Position numbers and translations under genes: made by a program. Below, one piece after another: positions 23,487 through 35,707 of a stretch of DNA of 64,000 nucleotides (positions are counted from its first letter, which is position 1; each line of letters starts with the position of its first letter). The notes below the pieces were generated by a model. The model was not told where the DNA came from and did not search any database. It worked only from the letters and a program-made list of their open reading frames with translations. This DNA comes from Nephrocerus scutellatus (taxonomy: Eukaryota > Arthropoda > Insecta > Diptera > Pipunculidae): the NCBI GenBank assembly GCA_947095585.1, contig OX352763.1, positions 117,965,908 through 118,029,907 of the forward strand. Direction: 5' to 3'.

Positions 23487-24770
23487 GAACAATGTGGGCC
23501 TCCATGGCGTCAATTTTCTTGCAAAGGTAATAGCCAAAGTAGTGCTTGAGCGAATTAAGGAACATCTGAAAGCTACACTCGATGCCGAACAAGCAGGTTT
23601 TCGGACTGGATCCTCCTGTGTAGACCACATAAACAACCTGCGGATCATTATTGAACAGTGCGTTGATTTCCGGTCATCACTGCACCTGCTGTTCATCGAT
23701 TTTGAGAAGGCGTTTGACAGTTTATCTGGCTTGCCTTATGCATGAGGGGTATACCCGATAAACTAATAGCTATTATTAAAGCAACCTATGATGGCTATAA
23801 ATTTCATGTGCTACATAGAGGAAAGCTGTCGGAGGAATTCGAGATCCTAAGTGGGGTACGACAAGGTTGCATTCTATCGCCGATACTTTTTTTGTTGGTG
23901 ATTAGCGATGTACTTCGCGCAGCTTTATCTACTGGAAACGGAGGATTTCGTTGGACTCTTACATCTCAACTCAAACATCTGGACTACGCTGACGACGTTT
24001 GTTTACTTTCACACAGAATTATGGAGCTGCACCAAATGAAAACAAATGTGGAAAGGCAGGCAAATGTTGCGGGTTTGAAGATTAACGCACTGCCAAAACC
24101 AAAATCATCAACCTCGGGACTAACTAAGTACCACTCAAGTTAGCATTGCTGGACAGCTGGTAGAGAGAGTAGAGAGTTTCCAATAATTTGGGAGTATTGT
24201 CTCGACCGAAGGTGGAACCGAACAGCACATTTTCAACCGAATCGGCAAAGCAAAATCAGTGTTTGGAATGATGTCCATGATATGGCGAAGCAATGTGATC
24301 AGCTTAAACACCAAGCTGCGACTGTTCCGCTCAAATGTTGTATCTGTACTGTTGTATGGGTGCAGTACTTGGAAGGTGACCGCTACTATCACAAAAATAT
24401 TACAAACGTTCGTAAATAGGTGCCTACGGAACATCTTAAGGGTTTTCTTGCCTAAACGTATCTCTAACGACAATCTTTGCCAGAGAAAGTGTCAGGAACC
24501 AATTCAAGTGGCAGTGGATTGGTCATACACTTCGAAAAGGCGACATTTGCTATGGAACTATACGCAATGCAATGGAATCCATTATCTCAAGATGGTAAAA
24601 GAACGGGTCGTCCGAGAAATACATGGCGCAGAACAGTTGAGAAGAAGTCACGGCAATTGAGGTGGGGAAGAGTTGGAGAGAGTTGAAGCTCATTGCCAGG
24701 AACCGCAAACGATGGCGCGTAGGCGTAGTAGAGGCGCTAGGACACACAACAGGATATAGGACATAAATTT
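23487..24770 (+). mobile_element. RTE-B LINE, copy 2: RT to 3' end
   Basis: The best preserved RT here: VIAKVVLERIKEHLKATLDA, EQAGFRTGSSCVDHINNL, HLLFIDFEKAFDS (motif A), GIPDKLIAIIKATYDG, GVRQGCILSPILFLLVI (motif B), HLDYADDVCLLSH (catalytic YADD), NVAGLKINA, then SVFGMMSMIWRSNVISLN and GRPRNTWRRTVEK. It is broken by a deletion after AFDS (near 23722) and by frameshifts near 24100 and 24480-24600. It ends near 24770 with ACACAACAGGATATAGGAC. Nucleotide identity to copy 1 is high over their overlap, so both are fairly young. Confidence 0.88.
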
Positions 24771-24789
24771 AAAAAAATGGCGTCAATTG

Positions 24790-25667
24790 TTGCTGGTTTT
24801 CAGCATAAACCAGTGACTTTACATGGCCACAGAGGGAATAATCGAGAGGTGACAAATTGCACGACCTAGGAGGCTTAAATCAGTGACTTCACATAGCCCG
24901 ACAGGAAATAATCGAGATGTTGTCAAATCGCACGAACTTGGAGACCAATTGACAGACACATTTCTCGAAAACATAACTGATCGCCAAATTTCTATTTCAA
25001 TAAGTCGATGGTTGCCGTCGCCGCACGACACGTAGCGCCATCCGGTTGAAACCACCACACTTCCGGATCAATGTCATCCATATTTTCAAACAAAAAATCA
25101 TTGATCATGATTCACAATCACCATATTGACTGTAACGCAAACTTCGGCCTCATGTCTAATGATGCCGCCAGCCTGTCAACGCCACCAAACGGTTCATTTT
25201 TCTGGATTTAAGGTCTTTTGTGGATTGGTCTCACTATATATGTGGCAATTTTTCTTATCAACAAACTTGTTGAGCCAAAAATGAGCCAATCGCTAAACAC
25301 AATTTTGCGATAAAACAACGGGTCAGTTTCCAACTGCTCTAGAGTCCAATCGGTGAAAGAACGAGGCATATGATAGTCTCGTGGCTTTATGGCTTATGGT
25401 AGATCTTATACGAGTGTAGGCCAAGATCTTTTCGAAAAATGGTCCTCTTAGTAGACGGACAGATCCCAAATTCCTTGCGATCGACGACAAATCGAGGAAT
25501 TTGGATCTTCGACCACGCATATGATAGTCTCGTGGCTTTATGGCTTATGGTAGATCTTATACGAGTGTAGGCCAAGATCTTTTCGAAAAATGGTCCTCTT
25601 AGTAGACGGACAGATCCCAAATTCCTTGCGATCGACGACAAATCGAGGAATTTGGATCTTCGATCAC
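24790..25667 (-). pseudogene. Tc1/mariner-superfamily transposase pseudogene, minus strand
   Basis: On minus: IFRKDLGLHSYKI (HTH/linker end), AHFWLNKFVDKKNCHIYSE with NPQKTLNPEKWTVW (first catalytic region), VVVSTGWRY (eroded QQDGAT block) and NWSPSSCDLTTSRLF (matching WPPRSCDLTPLDFF). The order agrees with the pseudogene at 19050-19725, so both belong to one family. Frames shift repeatedly. The N-terminal part is duplicated (25366-25516 and 25517-25667). Confidence 0.75.
25366..25667. repeat. 151-bp tandem duplication
   Basis: Two near-identical copies start at 25366 and 25517 (gcatatgatagtctcgtgg) and end near GGAATTTGGATCTTCGA. They cover the HTH-to-core linker of the transposase pseudogene. 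Confidence 0.92.
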
Positions 25668-28140
25668 ACTTGGATTCACAAAGGCTTCAGTGTGCACATT
25701 CCTCCTTCGTGTTGGAGTTATTGCATCATTTAGTGAGTATGTGGAACGAAATCTATCCACAGCTCGACAGATGTCTTGAACAGATGGACGTTTTGTGCGA
25801 CATAAGAATCATGAAGTTGTCTATAAGTTACGCGAATCGATGACTGATTTTCAAAGTATATTTAGATAGTTTGGTAGCTTTGTTCAACCGTGTGTCTATT
25901 CATGATGATTTGCCAAAGTATACTGATATTAACATCAAACAGTGAGCGTAGTATGACAGCTCGTTTGACAGTTAAACCTGCAGTACGTTCTATCTAAGCA
26001 AAAAAAACCTCCTTTAGTTATAATTGCAACACTTAATGTTGCATCTTTTGCAATTAATAGAATAAATTGTTAACCAAAATTATGCAACATCACGACTGAA
26101 GAGATTTCCAAATCTGAAAACAAACACACGAACAAATTTATTGCTAAAAGCAAAGTTCTGCTCAACCGGATTTCACGAACACCAGCTCTCTTGGAATGGA
26201 CATGGTGAACAAAAATGAACACAATGCGACATAAAATAAAAATTCTTGTGTCACAATTAGTGCATTTTGGTAGTGTAGTCATGCAGATTTGTGTGATAAA
26301 TCCAAATCAACCATATGGCACGTCTCTCTGAGAAATAACCAACACTATCTGCTGTGACTAACAATCGCCGAAAAATCCAACCAAATCTTTTCTCTTCTAA
26401 TGTTCCGCTCCATTCAATTGAAACTACGAAAAGTTCGCTTTGTCGGCAGATAAACATCAATTAACATTTGCCACCTCACACGCGCCGACCACCAAATAAA
26501 AAACCAGCAAAACACTCTCATCCGAATCCGAAAATGGTTGTAAGAAATTCCAATTCGGCAGATGGTGGAGTATGAAGCGGTGAGTACGGCGGAGCACTTC
26601 TTGACTCACAGTACTACGTGCGTATTGTTTTTCAGCGTAAATCTGGGCGGCATCAATACACCAAATCCGTTCATGGACATTCATTCTCGAAGCCTAAACG
26701 TGGACTGAAGAATGAATGAAATTCAAATAAAGTTAGGTACGGAGACAACGTGTCTACGCACGATCGGCGGGGGACCACGAAGATCTCAAGCTGAAAGACG
26801 ACAAGATAAAGCCAAAGAAAAAAATCAGTCAACTGCAATACGAATGGTAGGCGCACACCTTCGCGCGATATCAATTCGGACAAATCTCAATACAAATCTG
26901 ACTGCGCCGAAGCAAATTCGACTTTAGGCGCAGACATCAGTACTCGACTTCACTTAGCTTTAGCTTACGTTAGGTACTTCCCGCCGCGGACCACAGTTGA
27001 GTTCAGTTTCTCGTATTTGGATTTACAAGATTCCTATCGCAAACGCATGTTGAGTACAATGGAACATTCAAATTACGTGCTGCACGTTCAACGAATAACA
27101 TTTTTCTTTTAATTGACCTACGTACACCCACAATGAGTCAGCTCTTGAGGCTTTGTTGAGGCAAATTAACGAAACGAATTGGGAATTTGGCCGTTTTAGA
27201 TTCTTAGATTTCAGATTTCTGGTTCATTGGTTATCAGGAGAGTTTATCATCGTAAGGCGATTTGCACCGAGCTAACCATAGTTGGTCTCGTTGAATGGAA
27301 TCGGTTCCATTATGGTAATTTCAATGCGACATTCTGTGAGTATCTGTCCATACAAATCGTCGACAAGGAACACGCAATCAGCGTGTATCTCTGCGGATTA
27401 TGTTCAATCAATCAACGATTGTCAATTGTCAGATTAGCGAACAATTTGAATAGAAATCAACAGCACTGCATAGTGAGCGTGTAGTTGGCGTGTGCCACTA
27501 GGGCCAGGCTAAGTGGCATTTCAGTTAAAATGAAAATATGTCAAATGGCGCATACAACGACACAATGCAATTACTCTTGGAATGGTAATGGTAAATTGTA
27601 TGGGAATTTAATTGATTCGGTCCATAGGCGGTTGTTGGTTATCTTTGAAAAGAAGGAGTAATTGCTGACAGGTATTTTGCATATTTTATTATGTCTGACT
27701 TGCAGATGAAGATGGAAAAGCAATAGATGTCAAAAAAAATACCTTGGAAAGATTAAGGAGGTTATGCAGAATGCCCTTTCAATTGTCACAAAATGGGTCA
27801 GCAAATGTGAATTGGGAGTCAACTCTTGTCCGAGAAATAGCTGGTCTATTTACTACATAAAATACTGAAAGTCACTTATACTCTAAACGACACCCGACTA
27901 GTTTTTACTGATAATGCAAGATTTCTAGACATCATCTTGCCAGATTGGATGACATCGACTCGAAATCGGGAAGCCAGTAACTCTACCGGTTGAACAGCCA
28001 AAAATGATGATGACGATCTTGGATAGTCTAACATTTCGGAATAAGTAAGCAAGTCTAATATTCCTTTGTACTCATGCAAGAACGGGAAAAGATGGGGAAC
28101 TGGTACATTATCTTAATACAGATGTAGTAAGACCTTTTAT
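25668..28140. other. Unassigned DNA
   Basis: Short ORFs occur (for example 26712-26927 and 27227-27484) without motifs I recognise. No repeat structure is clear. Composition is slightly less AT-rich around 26700-27450. Confidence 0.35.
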
Positions 28141-28144
28141 TTAT

Positions 28145-28480
28145 AACTAGGGCGCTTTGCTACCCGTACACATGAACCCACGCCTTCCTATTATCATCGC
28201 GTGGAGGGGGGGTGTACTATATCTTATACCCATAGAGAAATAAGCACTAAGCACATAGGTTTTTCTATGGGCAGCGATAGTACGCACAAAACAGAGCACA
28301 GAAAGCAGCGAAGCACTTAAAACACAGTCAATATGATGCCACTATATGGCGTGATGTTCGTACAAAACAAAGGACAGAAACTGTCTATGAGATTAACGTG
28401 GTTACCTGCAAGAAACGCATTACCCCGCGGCCCTCTTCAGACACGGATTCGGTTTTGAAACGCCAATAAACGCCCATACA
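28145..28480. repeat. Helitron-like interspersed repeat, copy 1
   Basis: GCGCTTTGCTACCCGTACA, CATGAACCCACGCC and TTTTCTATGGGCAGCGAT match 30090-30260 in the same orientation (GCGCTTTGCTACCGCAGA, TTTTCTATGGGCAGCAAT). No coding. Family identity rests on the terminal sequence seen at the related copies 30340-30420 and 38466. Confidence 0.6.
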
Positions 28481-28794
28481 CAGTGTATTCTATTGGAGAC
28501 TGATGGGAACGGCACGCAAGTCCACGCCGACTATTGTCTTCCAGCTTAGCCATAACCACAGCCCCCACGAAACTTCACCGAAGGGCATCTCCATCTGCCG
28601 GCGACGGACATTCATCCGTGGGATCCCCGACATCCGTGGTACCAGAAAAATCTCCGGTGGGATTTCGTAGCAACCACGTGAAAGCTAGCGGCCAGAAGCT
28701 ATAGTAGCAAACCAGCAACCACCTCCTCACAACTGGTGGTCCATAGTCAGTCAGTTTTCCGTCCCTTAGTCGTCCAATTCCGTCCAACTTGTCA

Positions 28795-29090
28795 ATCTGG
28801 AGGAGGAGGAGGAGGAGGAGGAGGAGACCATCGTCCATCTTCTCTGTACTTGTCCAGCCCTCTTCCAAAAACGTAAACTCCATATGGTAGCTTTCGTCTA
28901 CAACGACACAAATGATCTCATCAACATTGACATTGGTAGTCTCCTACGCTTCATACGAAGCTCTAATTGGTTCAACGAGTAGGTGAAAAACATTTTCCTG
29001 ATCCGTGCGGTATCACAATGGACTATTGCTGGTCTAAGTGTGTCGTTTTCACTGGCAGCCACCTAAACCTAACCTAACCTTACCTAGGGT
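28795..29090 (+). mobile_element. 3' end of RNase H-bearing (I/R1-group) LINE
   Basis: Plus reads a Glu run (GAG triplets, 28800-28827), then TIVHLLCTCPALFQKRKL, AFVYNDTNDLINIDIGS and LLRFIRSSNWFNE before a stop. This is the zinc-knuckle-like C-terminus (H..C.CPAL) of I/R1-type ORF2. The ~100-bp 3' UTR ends CCTAACCTAACCT. The copy at 48790-49070 has nearly the same end. Confidence 0.8.
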
Positions 29091-29812
29091 GAATAAAAGC
29101 CTTGTAGATAATAGCCATTTCAGCGTGAGTGAAATATTTTTTGCACCGGGTTAGAAAACCTAAACATTTCGCAGCATTTTTGGCGAAATATTTAAAAGAA
29201 ATATGCTTATTTCGGCTATATTTTTAATTTATAAGGTTTTAGTTGCCTAAGACTGTCCATAGTTAAGAAAACGTAGTAAAAAGCCATAAAATGTTCTTAA
29301 TTTGTTCATGTTCTTATATTATTTTTTCCTTTTTTTAAATTTTGTATGTATCTAATGTTTTTTGTTTTTTGTTAAAATAAATATTTAAAAAACATGTGCC
29401 TGGTTATTTATAAATTACATAAAAGAAAATAAACAATTTGGTGTTCTTTGATTTTTGCTACTTTTAGATCCCCAAACGTTGGATCCACTTGAAAATGTTG
29501 AAACGACACCACTGCTGGATAGCAGAGCAGCAGAATAATCCATAAGTTGAAGTCTGACGAGAACTCTACCCAACTACAATACCATGTTTCAGGTTTCAGT
29601 TCAGTAACAGCAGTCAATAAAAACAAAGAGCAAAGAAAGAGAAGAAATCGACAACGATTAAGTTGAAGAGCGAATATATTTCTCTTTCTTCTTGTAATAT
29701 GGTCACTGTAGACTGTACCCTCAAACTTCTCAGGCAAATAAAAATAATCGTATTAGAAATTGCAACTGAGACCATGAATGGCATGGAGTCTTCGTGTTAT
29801 ATTGTACCTTAT
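29091..29812. other. Unassigned AT-rich DNA
   Basis: No gene or repeat was recognised. A 109-codon minus ORF (29408-29737) has no known motif. Confidence 0.3.
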
Positions 29813-29815
29813 TTA

Positions 29816-31220
29816 CACTGCGGTTCACTAGATTAGAAGCAGACAATTTTGTTAAGCAAAAAGTTTCATTATACCGTATAACTGTGATAGAAGAAAGATA
29901 GATAGTTTCACTATCTGTATACGTTATAATAATTTACAGTCAGTACAGAGATTTGTTATGATTGTATCTTACTTCTGGAAAAGTATATATTTATTATGAA
30001 AACTTAATATTTAAATTTGTGTTTTTGAAGGAGAAAGCTATAATAAAACCTTCAATTCGATTTTAAAACTTATAAACTACTAGAAGTTCCCGAGCGCTTT
30101 GCTACCGCAGACATGAACCCATGTCTTTCTCTTACAATCGCGTGGTGGGTGGTTTACTATAACTTATAACCATAGAGTAATACGCACTAAGCACTAAGTC
30201 TTAGACTTTTCTATGGGCAGCAATACTACGTATAACACCGAGCACAGAAAGCAGCGCAGCGGACAGTGCTGCACACAGTCAACGCATTCGCTCGACCGTT
30301 TTTTCGTCGACCGTGAAAGTCCATTCTACATACTGGTGAAATTATTTTGAAATCCGTCCAGTAGTTTCGAAGATTACCTCCTACATACAAATCAATATTA
30401 CCTCTTTATATCTTTTTTTATTTTTTTTAATTTTATTTTTAATTTTGCGTTCTACGATGTATTCTTGCGCGTGCTGTAATGAAACTAAATAAATGTCAAA
30501 AATAGCGGTATTACCACCTACTATCTTGAAAACAGCGCCACATATCGGGTCCAAATTTCTCAAAAACCCAAATAGCAACGAAACAAACGTATAGTTAAAA
30601 TCTGAAGTTCCTAAGATGCTTCGTTACTAAGAAACAGAAAAACCGTTATATCTGGAAAACAGCGCTGCGAGTTCAAACCAAAACAAAAACCCAAACCGCT
30701 AATATCCTAATCTATGATGAAAATTTCAGCTTCCTGCGATGTCTGGTTCCTGCGAAAGGCTAACCCAATCATTACAGACAACATTTTTATATATTAGATT
30801 AAAATAAATCCAAAGATATATGAACAAACTTAAGAAAAACACAATTTTTCATTATAATAAATATTAACAAATTAAAAAAAGTAATGAAAAATTCAAACAA
30901 ATAAACTATTTGTCATGGGATTTTCTGACATTTAGCCTTATTTCGCTTTCATAATGCGAAATATAGTCGAATTTTGAAAGTCAGCTTTTTTGAGGTTATC
31001 TTTCCACTTATTATTAAAATTTATATCTGCAGTATGAATTTAAAATAAAAACGCAATTTTCATTTATTTGTTAGGTGCATCTAATCTTGATTTTGTATTG
31101 ACCACAAACATGTCTAACTTTCACTATCACTGGTTTTTTTCTTTCCTGACATATAACTGAAGAAATATCAATTTCATCTTCATCTAAAATGATGTGGAGC
31201 TAATCTATTGAGCTGCAGTG
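29816..31220. mobile_element. Tc1-like element copy 2, decayed, with nested insertion
   Basis: The left end is CACTGCGGTTCACTAGATTAG and the right end reads CACTGCAGCTCAATAGATTA on the opposite strand, each next to TA. The last ~400 bp match the 3' part of the element at 41065-42454 (gtatgaatttaaaataaa, tgacatataactgaaga). No transposase coding is left. Unrelated sequence from about 30085 to 30790 interrupts it. Confidence 0.7.
30085..30790. mobile_element. Helitron-like repeat nested in Tc1 copy 2
   Basis: It begins with GAGCGCTTTGCTACCGC (as at 28150). It contains AAATCCGTCCAGTAGTTTC followed by TACCTCTTTATA, the reverse complement of the 38470-38550 sequence. Limits are approximate; the right edge may be near TATATATTAGATT at 30790. 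No Rep/helicase coding is present. Confidence 0.5.
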
Positions 31221-33685
31221 TATATATTAAGATAAAATGGACAGTTAAACCAAAATAGAATTTAAATTACTCTCAGTTACAGTAGTTGGTTAGGTATACT
31301 GCGGTATTGAAAATTGTATAGATGTTGTCTCTTAAAATACAGAGAGAATAATAAAAAAATTATTTGAATTGGAAATAAATCAAGAGAAGCAGTGAATCCA
31401 ATAAATGAATTACGATGAAAAAATGGAATTGTTGTTAAAAATTGCTAAGGGAACAAAATCTAGAAATTTATTGGATGTTTTTATGTGTCAAACTGCAACC
31501 AAATGAAACAAAATAATTTTTTACTGAAATAGGAAAGCAAGGAAGAGACTTCTCCGTTTTCTAATTTTTCTCTTCTAATCTGCGTTGTATTGATTACATT
31601 ATATTATCACAGTTACTCCGTTTGACGGTAAGCTACGCAATGTTAATGCATTTTTACCTTTTCTGACCACCCGATAATATCAAAACAAATAAAACTTATC
31701 ATAGGTATAGGAGGTAATAAAATGCACATGCTCACGTCGTACAGCATAAAAGTGTGGATGGACGAATGGGCAAATGGACGGATGGACGGATGGACAGACA
31801 GAAGACTACAAATCCAATACAGACGACGAAAAATTCCTTACAACAAAAGAGTACTCGAAGATCGAAAAGAAAACAACAACAATTCTGTGGGAAATTCTCC
31901 CGATTTTTCTTCTCTTTTGTAATTGTCGAAGTTTCTATTGAATGTTTTAATTTTAGGATATAAATGAGGTTCTGAGATTTATTAGATTTTGTTTTGCTAC
32001 ATGTCTGCGATCAGGTTGTCCGGCTGGATCAGGTTGACTGTTTTTTATAGCCAGACAACAAACAGCGTTCTTGGTCGTATTGTAGTGTGGGAAATGTGCT
32101 GTGCAGTGCGTGTGTTGTTATTGTTATTGTCACAGCAGCCTTACAGTGTTGCCTTGTAAAACAAGTCCAAGAGAAGCATCACGAAGATGATGATGCACCA
32201 TGCCTGTGCACAATAACAAAAAGACGCAGCCTGATGACTACAGCGGTGGTGCAACCACCAAACGATAAATGTGCGCGCTGCTCAAACAAAATAAAGTGGA
32301 GGAAGATGACAACGAGGAGTGTAGGTAAGTCGGCGACGACGACAATGACGACGATGATCAGGTTTACATTGTCAGCTTCTGCTGCTGTGCGACAGAGAAC
32401 TACATAATCGGAAGGCAGAGAAAGAATGAGGGAGGAGAAGGAGCAGCATCCAGCCACCATCACACTATCGAGATACAGCCGCCGCACAGTATACATACAA
32501 GGTGCTTCAACTTAACACAACATAATACAAATATGTACAAGTGAAATACACTGGCGCGTGGTTTGCTGCCCGACATTGTCATAGAAGGATTTGATATAAA
32601 CGCAAACACCCAGCAGCAGTATGCGAACGAGTTCCTAGCAACTGACACTGAATCTGGATGACAGAAAGGCACAAAAAATGCAGTGTGTGCACCACAAAAC
32701 AACAGGCAGCAGCGGCGGTGAATGTAGCAAGTCCATTTTTGGAAAAATGTAATCAATTTGATAAGTGAAGCAAAGTTTACAGTCGCTTTATGCAGTTAAC
32801 CGACAGCGGTGTAGTTAAATTTTTTTTTTATAAAAACAGGATAAACTGTTAAAGGGATAAGTTGATGTGGGACATTGCTTCCGATCCGAATAAATATCAA
32901 TTTGTATAATGAATGCAATTGTCTTTAATAATTTACGAGAAACTTTCGCCTCCTTAAGCTACTGTCAAAACTATATTTTCTTTTATTTAAGCCAGAGAAG
33001 GAATAAAATAATAATCACGTGACCACAGAATATTCCAAACCAAATGTAATAAAAGAACAACATGGAATGGACCACAACACTAGTGGCAATGTGCACTGGA
33101 AATATTATGACGTAATGGACTTAATACTAAATATAATTAAAATTTTGTACTAAATTTGGTATTTTTTTAAATCTAATTAAAATTTTGTAATTAATTCAAA
33201 TTGATAAAAAATCCGATGCGTTTTGATTTTTCGGCTGTCAAGTTGTTCGTTTCCCCTTAAAAAAAATCTGACACACAACTTTGACGTAAATATTCTTTTC
33301 ATTCTATCTGACAGAAGAAGAATTTGCAAATTAAAAATTAAACAAAAACATAAACTAAATGAATGACTGTCAAGTTAACAAATATCTTTTATCTTTATTC
33401 CTTTTGACAGCTGTCATTTTTTGATGTAAAAATATAAACTCATAGCCGTGCCCCATGGCAGAATAATTAACATTCATGTTAGTGAGGAGTCAGTGCCAGT
33501 TATCTGTCAGCTCGGCAATAAAAATGTAACGATTCAAAACAAAAAAGAAAATGGCTTAGAAAATCAGATAAAGTATTAAAATCGGAATTAGTCGGGAATC
33601 GTGTCTTATTTAATGGGATGACTGAGGATGCGTAATTTACCACCAACTAATTACCCCCCAATTCTGACGAACAGACTAAAAATCA
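31221..33685. other. Unassigned DNA with simple repeats
   Basis: A GGACGGAT-type repeat lies at about 31755-31800. Around 32087-32500 both strands are open for ~105 codons, with GAC/GAT triplet runs and no family motif. The rest is AT-rich and featureless. Confidence 0.35.
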
Positions 33686-33686
33686 G

Positions 33687-33785
33687 TTTTAGGTAAGACT
33701 ATAAGTCTAAGCTAAGACTGTAGACTTTTCTGAGCGTAGTCTTAGCTGTAAATAGTCTTAGCTAAGACTATGGACTTATCGACGG
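33687..33785. repeat. Cluster of AGTCTTAGCTAAGACT palindromes
   Basis: A perfect 20-bp palindrome (52-71 of the row starting at 33701, i.e. 33752-33771) lies beside partial copies (GTCTAAGCTAAGAC, GTAGTCTTAGCTG). Related words recur at 35715-35745 (GTCGTAGCTAAGACAATC). It may be the end of an inverted-repeat element. Confidence 0.5.
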
Positions 33786-34047
33786 CATATTGGTTTGGTG
33801 CTTTTTTGTGTTTTGGTGTTTTTTTTTCTGACCTGGTAGGTGGCGCTGGAGTGGAGATATTTACGAAACGGTATTTTAGCGTTTGGTCTATATTTGTTAT
33901 CGCATCACGCCTAAACCACTAGACATATTAAAGCCATATTCACACCGTATGTTTGTTTTATAAATACCTATAAATGTATATGTCGGTAGGTGACGCTGGA
34001 GTGGGGAGATTCTAAAATATGTCACATACATATCTAACATGGGAACA

Positions 34048-35260
34048 TGGCTCTGTGGCTGTACACAGCAGTGGTGCGTCCTATTCTTACCTATGGTGCA
34101 CTGGTCTAGTGGCCGGCGATTAATAAAAAGTACAAAGCAAACAAGCTAGGTAGAATATTGAGATCAGCAGGTGCTGGCATAACTGGAGCACTTCGGTACT
34201 ATCCCAGCGATGCTCTTAACACAATCCTACACTTACTACCTCCCGACCTATTTATTAAGTACGTACGGCCACTGCAATATACTGCAGTTGTTACCGAAGT
34301 GTTCGATACCATCTTTAACTTCGCTTCAATCCTAGCCTTGCCGTAGAGTTTTCAACTCAATAAAGTTGGAAGCACGGGAGAGCTGTGCAGCTCTTTTATG
34401 TAACTCTATTCACCGATGGATCCAAGATGAGTAATAAAGTTGGTGCTGGAGTTTACTCTGAAAACTCTAACCATTCTAGGTCCTACCTGACTCTGCTAGT
34501 ATCTTCCAGGCGGAGATCTTAGCGATAAGAGAGGCTTCCAGAGCCCTGTCTTACAAGGTTGACATATGTGTAGACAGCTAATCTGCTATTAAATCCATTA
34601 TTCCTACAAGCAACAATTCTAAGCTCAACAGGCGAACTGGCTTCTACAAGCCAACGCATTGACTTGACACTAGTTCAGGGCAATGAGAGGGCGGACGTGC
34701 TGGCGAAGAATGGTGTCACACTGGACTGAGACAGTCAGCTGTCCTGTTCCTTATACCAAAGCACAGCTAAGGTGGAGCAATTTGGATTGCAATTTGGATT
34801 GCTCCACCTTAGCTGTGCTTTGGTATAAGGAACAGGACAGCTGACTGTCTCAGTCCAGTGTGACACCATTCTTCGCCAGCACGTCCGCCCTCTCATTGCC
34901 CTGAACTAGTGTCAAGTCAATGCGTTGGCCTTCAAGAGCGATGTGGCCTTCCTATAACAAAAGCAAATCCATCGAGCTGATCGCCAGATCTCGGAAAGAT
35001 ATTTCCAGAGTGGTTGCCATAACCACGGGCCACTGGTCGGTGGGCAGCCACGCAGCCGTACTAGGAATCCCTCACAATACCTTTTGCAGACGCTGTTTAG
35101 ATATGAATGAGAATGAAGCTCTGATTCATTTTTTTGTGCACGTGTCCGGCCCTTGCGGCTGCTCCTCTCGGCGACCTGAAGGAACTTTCAGTTCAGACTA
35201 CGGAATCACAGATCTGATATCGTACCTTAATGCTACAGGTTGGATATAAATACACAAAAC
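34048..35260 (+). mobile_element. RNase H-bearing (I/R1-group) LINE, C-terminal half
   Basis: Plus reads LWLYTAVVRPILTYGALV, AGAGITGALRYYPSDALN, then the RNase H domain (VGAGVYSENSN, SIFQAEILAIREASRAL, ICVDS, QGNERADVLAKNG), and finally ISRVVAITTGHWSVGSHAAV and NTFCRRCLDMNENEALIH. It lacks the RT core. Stops interrupt RNase H. The end of the RNase H coding is duplicated as an inverted repeat (34650-34929). Confidence 0.82.
34650..34929. repeat. Perfect 132-bp inverted repeat, 16-bp spacer
   Basis: The left arm 34650-34781 and right arm 34798-34929 are exact reverse complements by my reading, with the spacer ttggattgcaatttgg. The left arm encodes LVQGNERADVLAKNG in sense; the right arm is its antisense. 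Downstream LINE coding resumes in sense after 34930. Confidence 0.95.
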
Positions 35261-35449
35261 CATTTTTCGTTGCATTGGGTCTCCTGAGGACTGTGGTAAC
35301 AAAACGTTGGCTCTATAGCGCTATTTGAGGACCTCGCCAAGTCAGCTAGGACCGTCACACTACCTACTCATAAATTTGAACAAGTGTACAAGAGTTTCAT
35401 ATTTTACGACTTCAAAATTAGAATACCAATTAAGACTTTAGTCCTATAG

Positions 35450-35707
35450 CTCTTTCGATTTGCAGGGAAGAGTTAAAATTTCTCTCTCGTGGTTTCGGTT
35501 TGGCGTTCTATTTGCAACTGTACCCGGGGTACAGTTTGATTTTTCGTTTTATTTTCAAGGTTTTGTAACCGACACTGTATCGACGGGTAAGGTTTCGTTT
35601 ACTCAGCAAGATGGCAAAGAAAGAGCAACGAAAACCACGAAAACCCTGTCATTTTGGTAGCTTACCCGTGGTAAGGTTTCGGATATGGTTTCAGCAAATC
35701 GAAAGAG
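35450..35707. mobile_element. Small inverted-repeat element (possible MITE)
   Basis: CTCTTTCGATTTGC at 35450-35463 is inverted at 35694-35707. The interior carries GGGTAAGGTTTCG and its partial inverse. No TSD is certain and there is no transposase. Flanks contain GACTTTAG and AAAAGTC. Confidence 0.45.
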
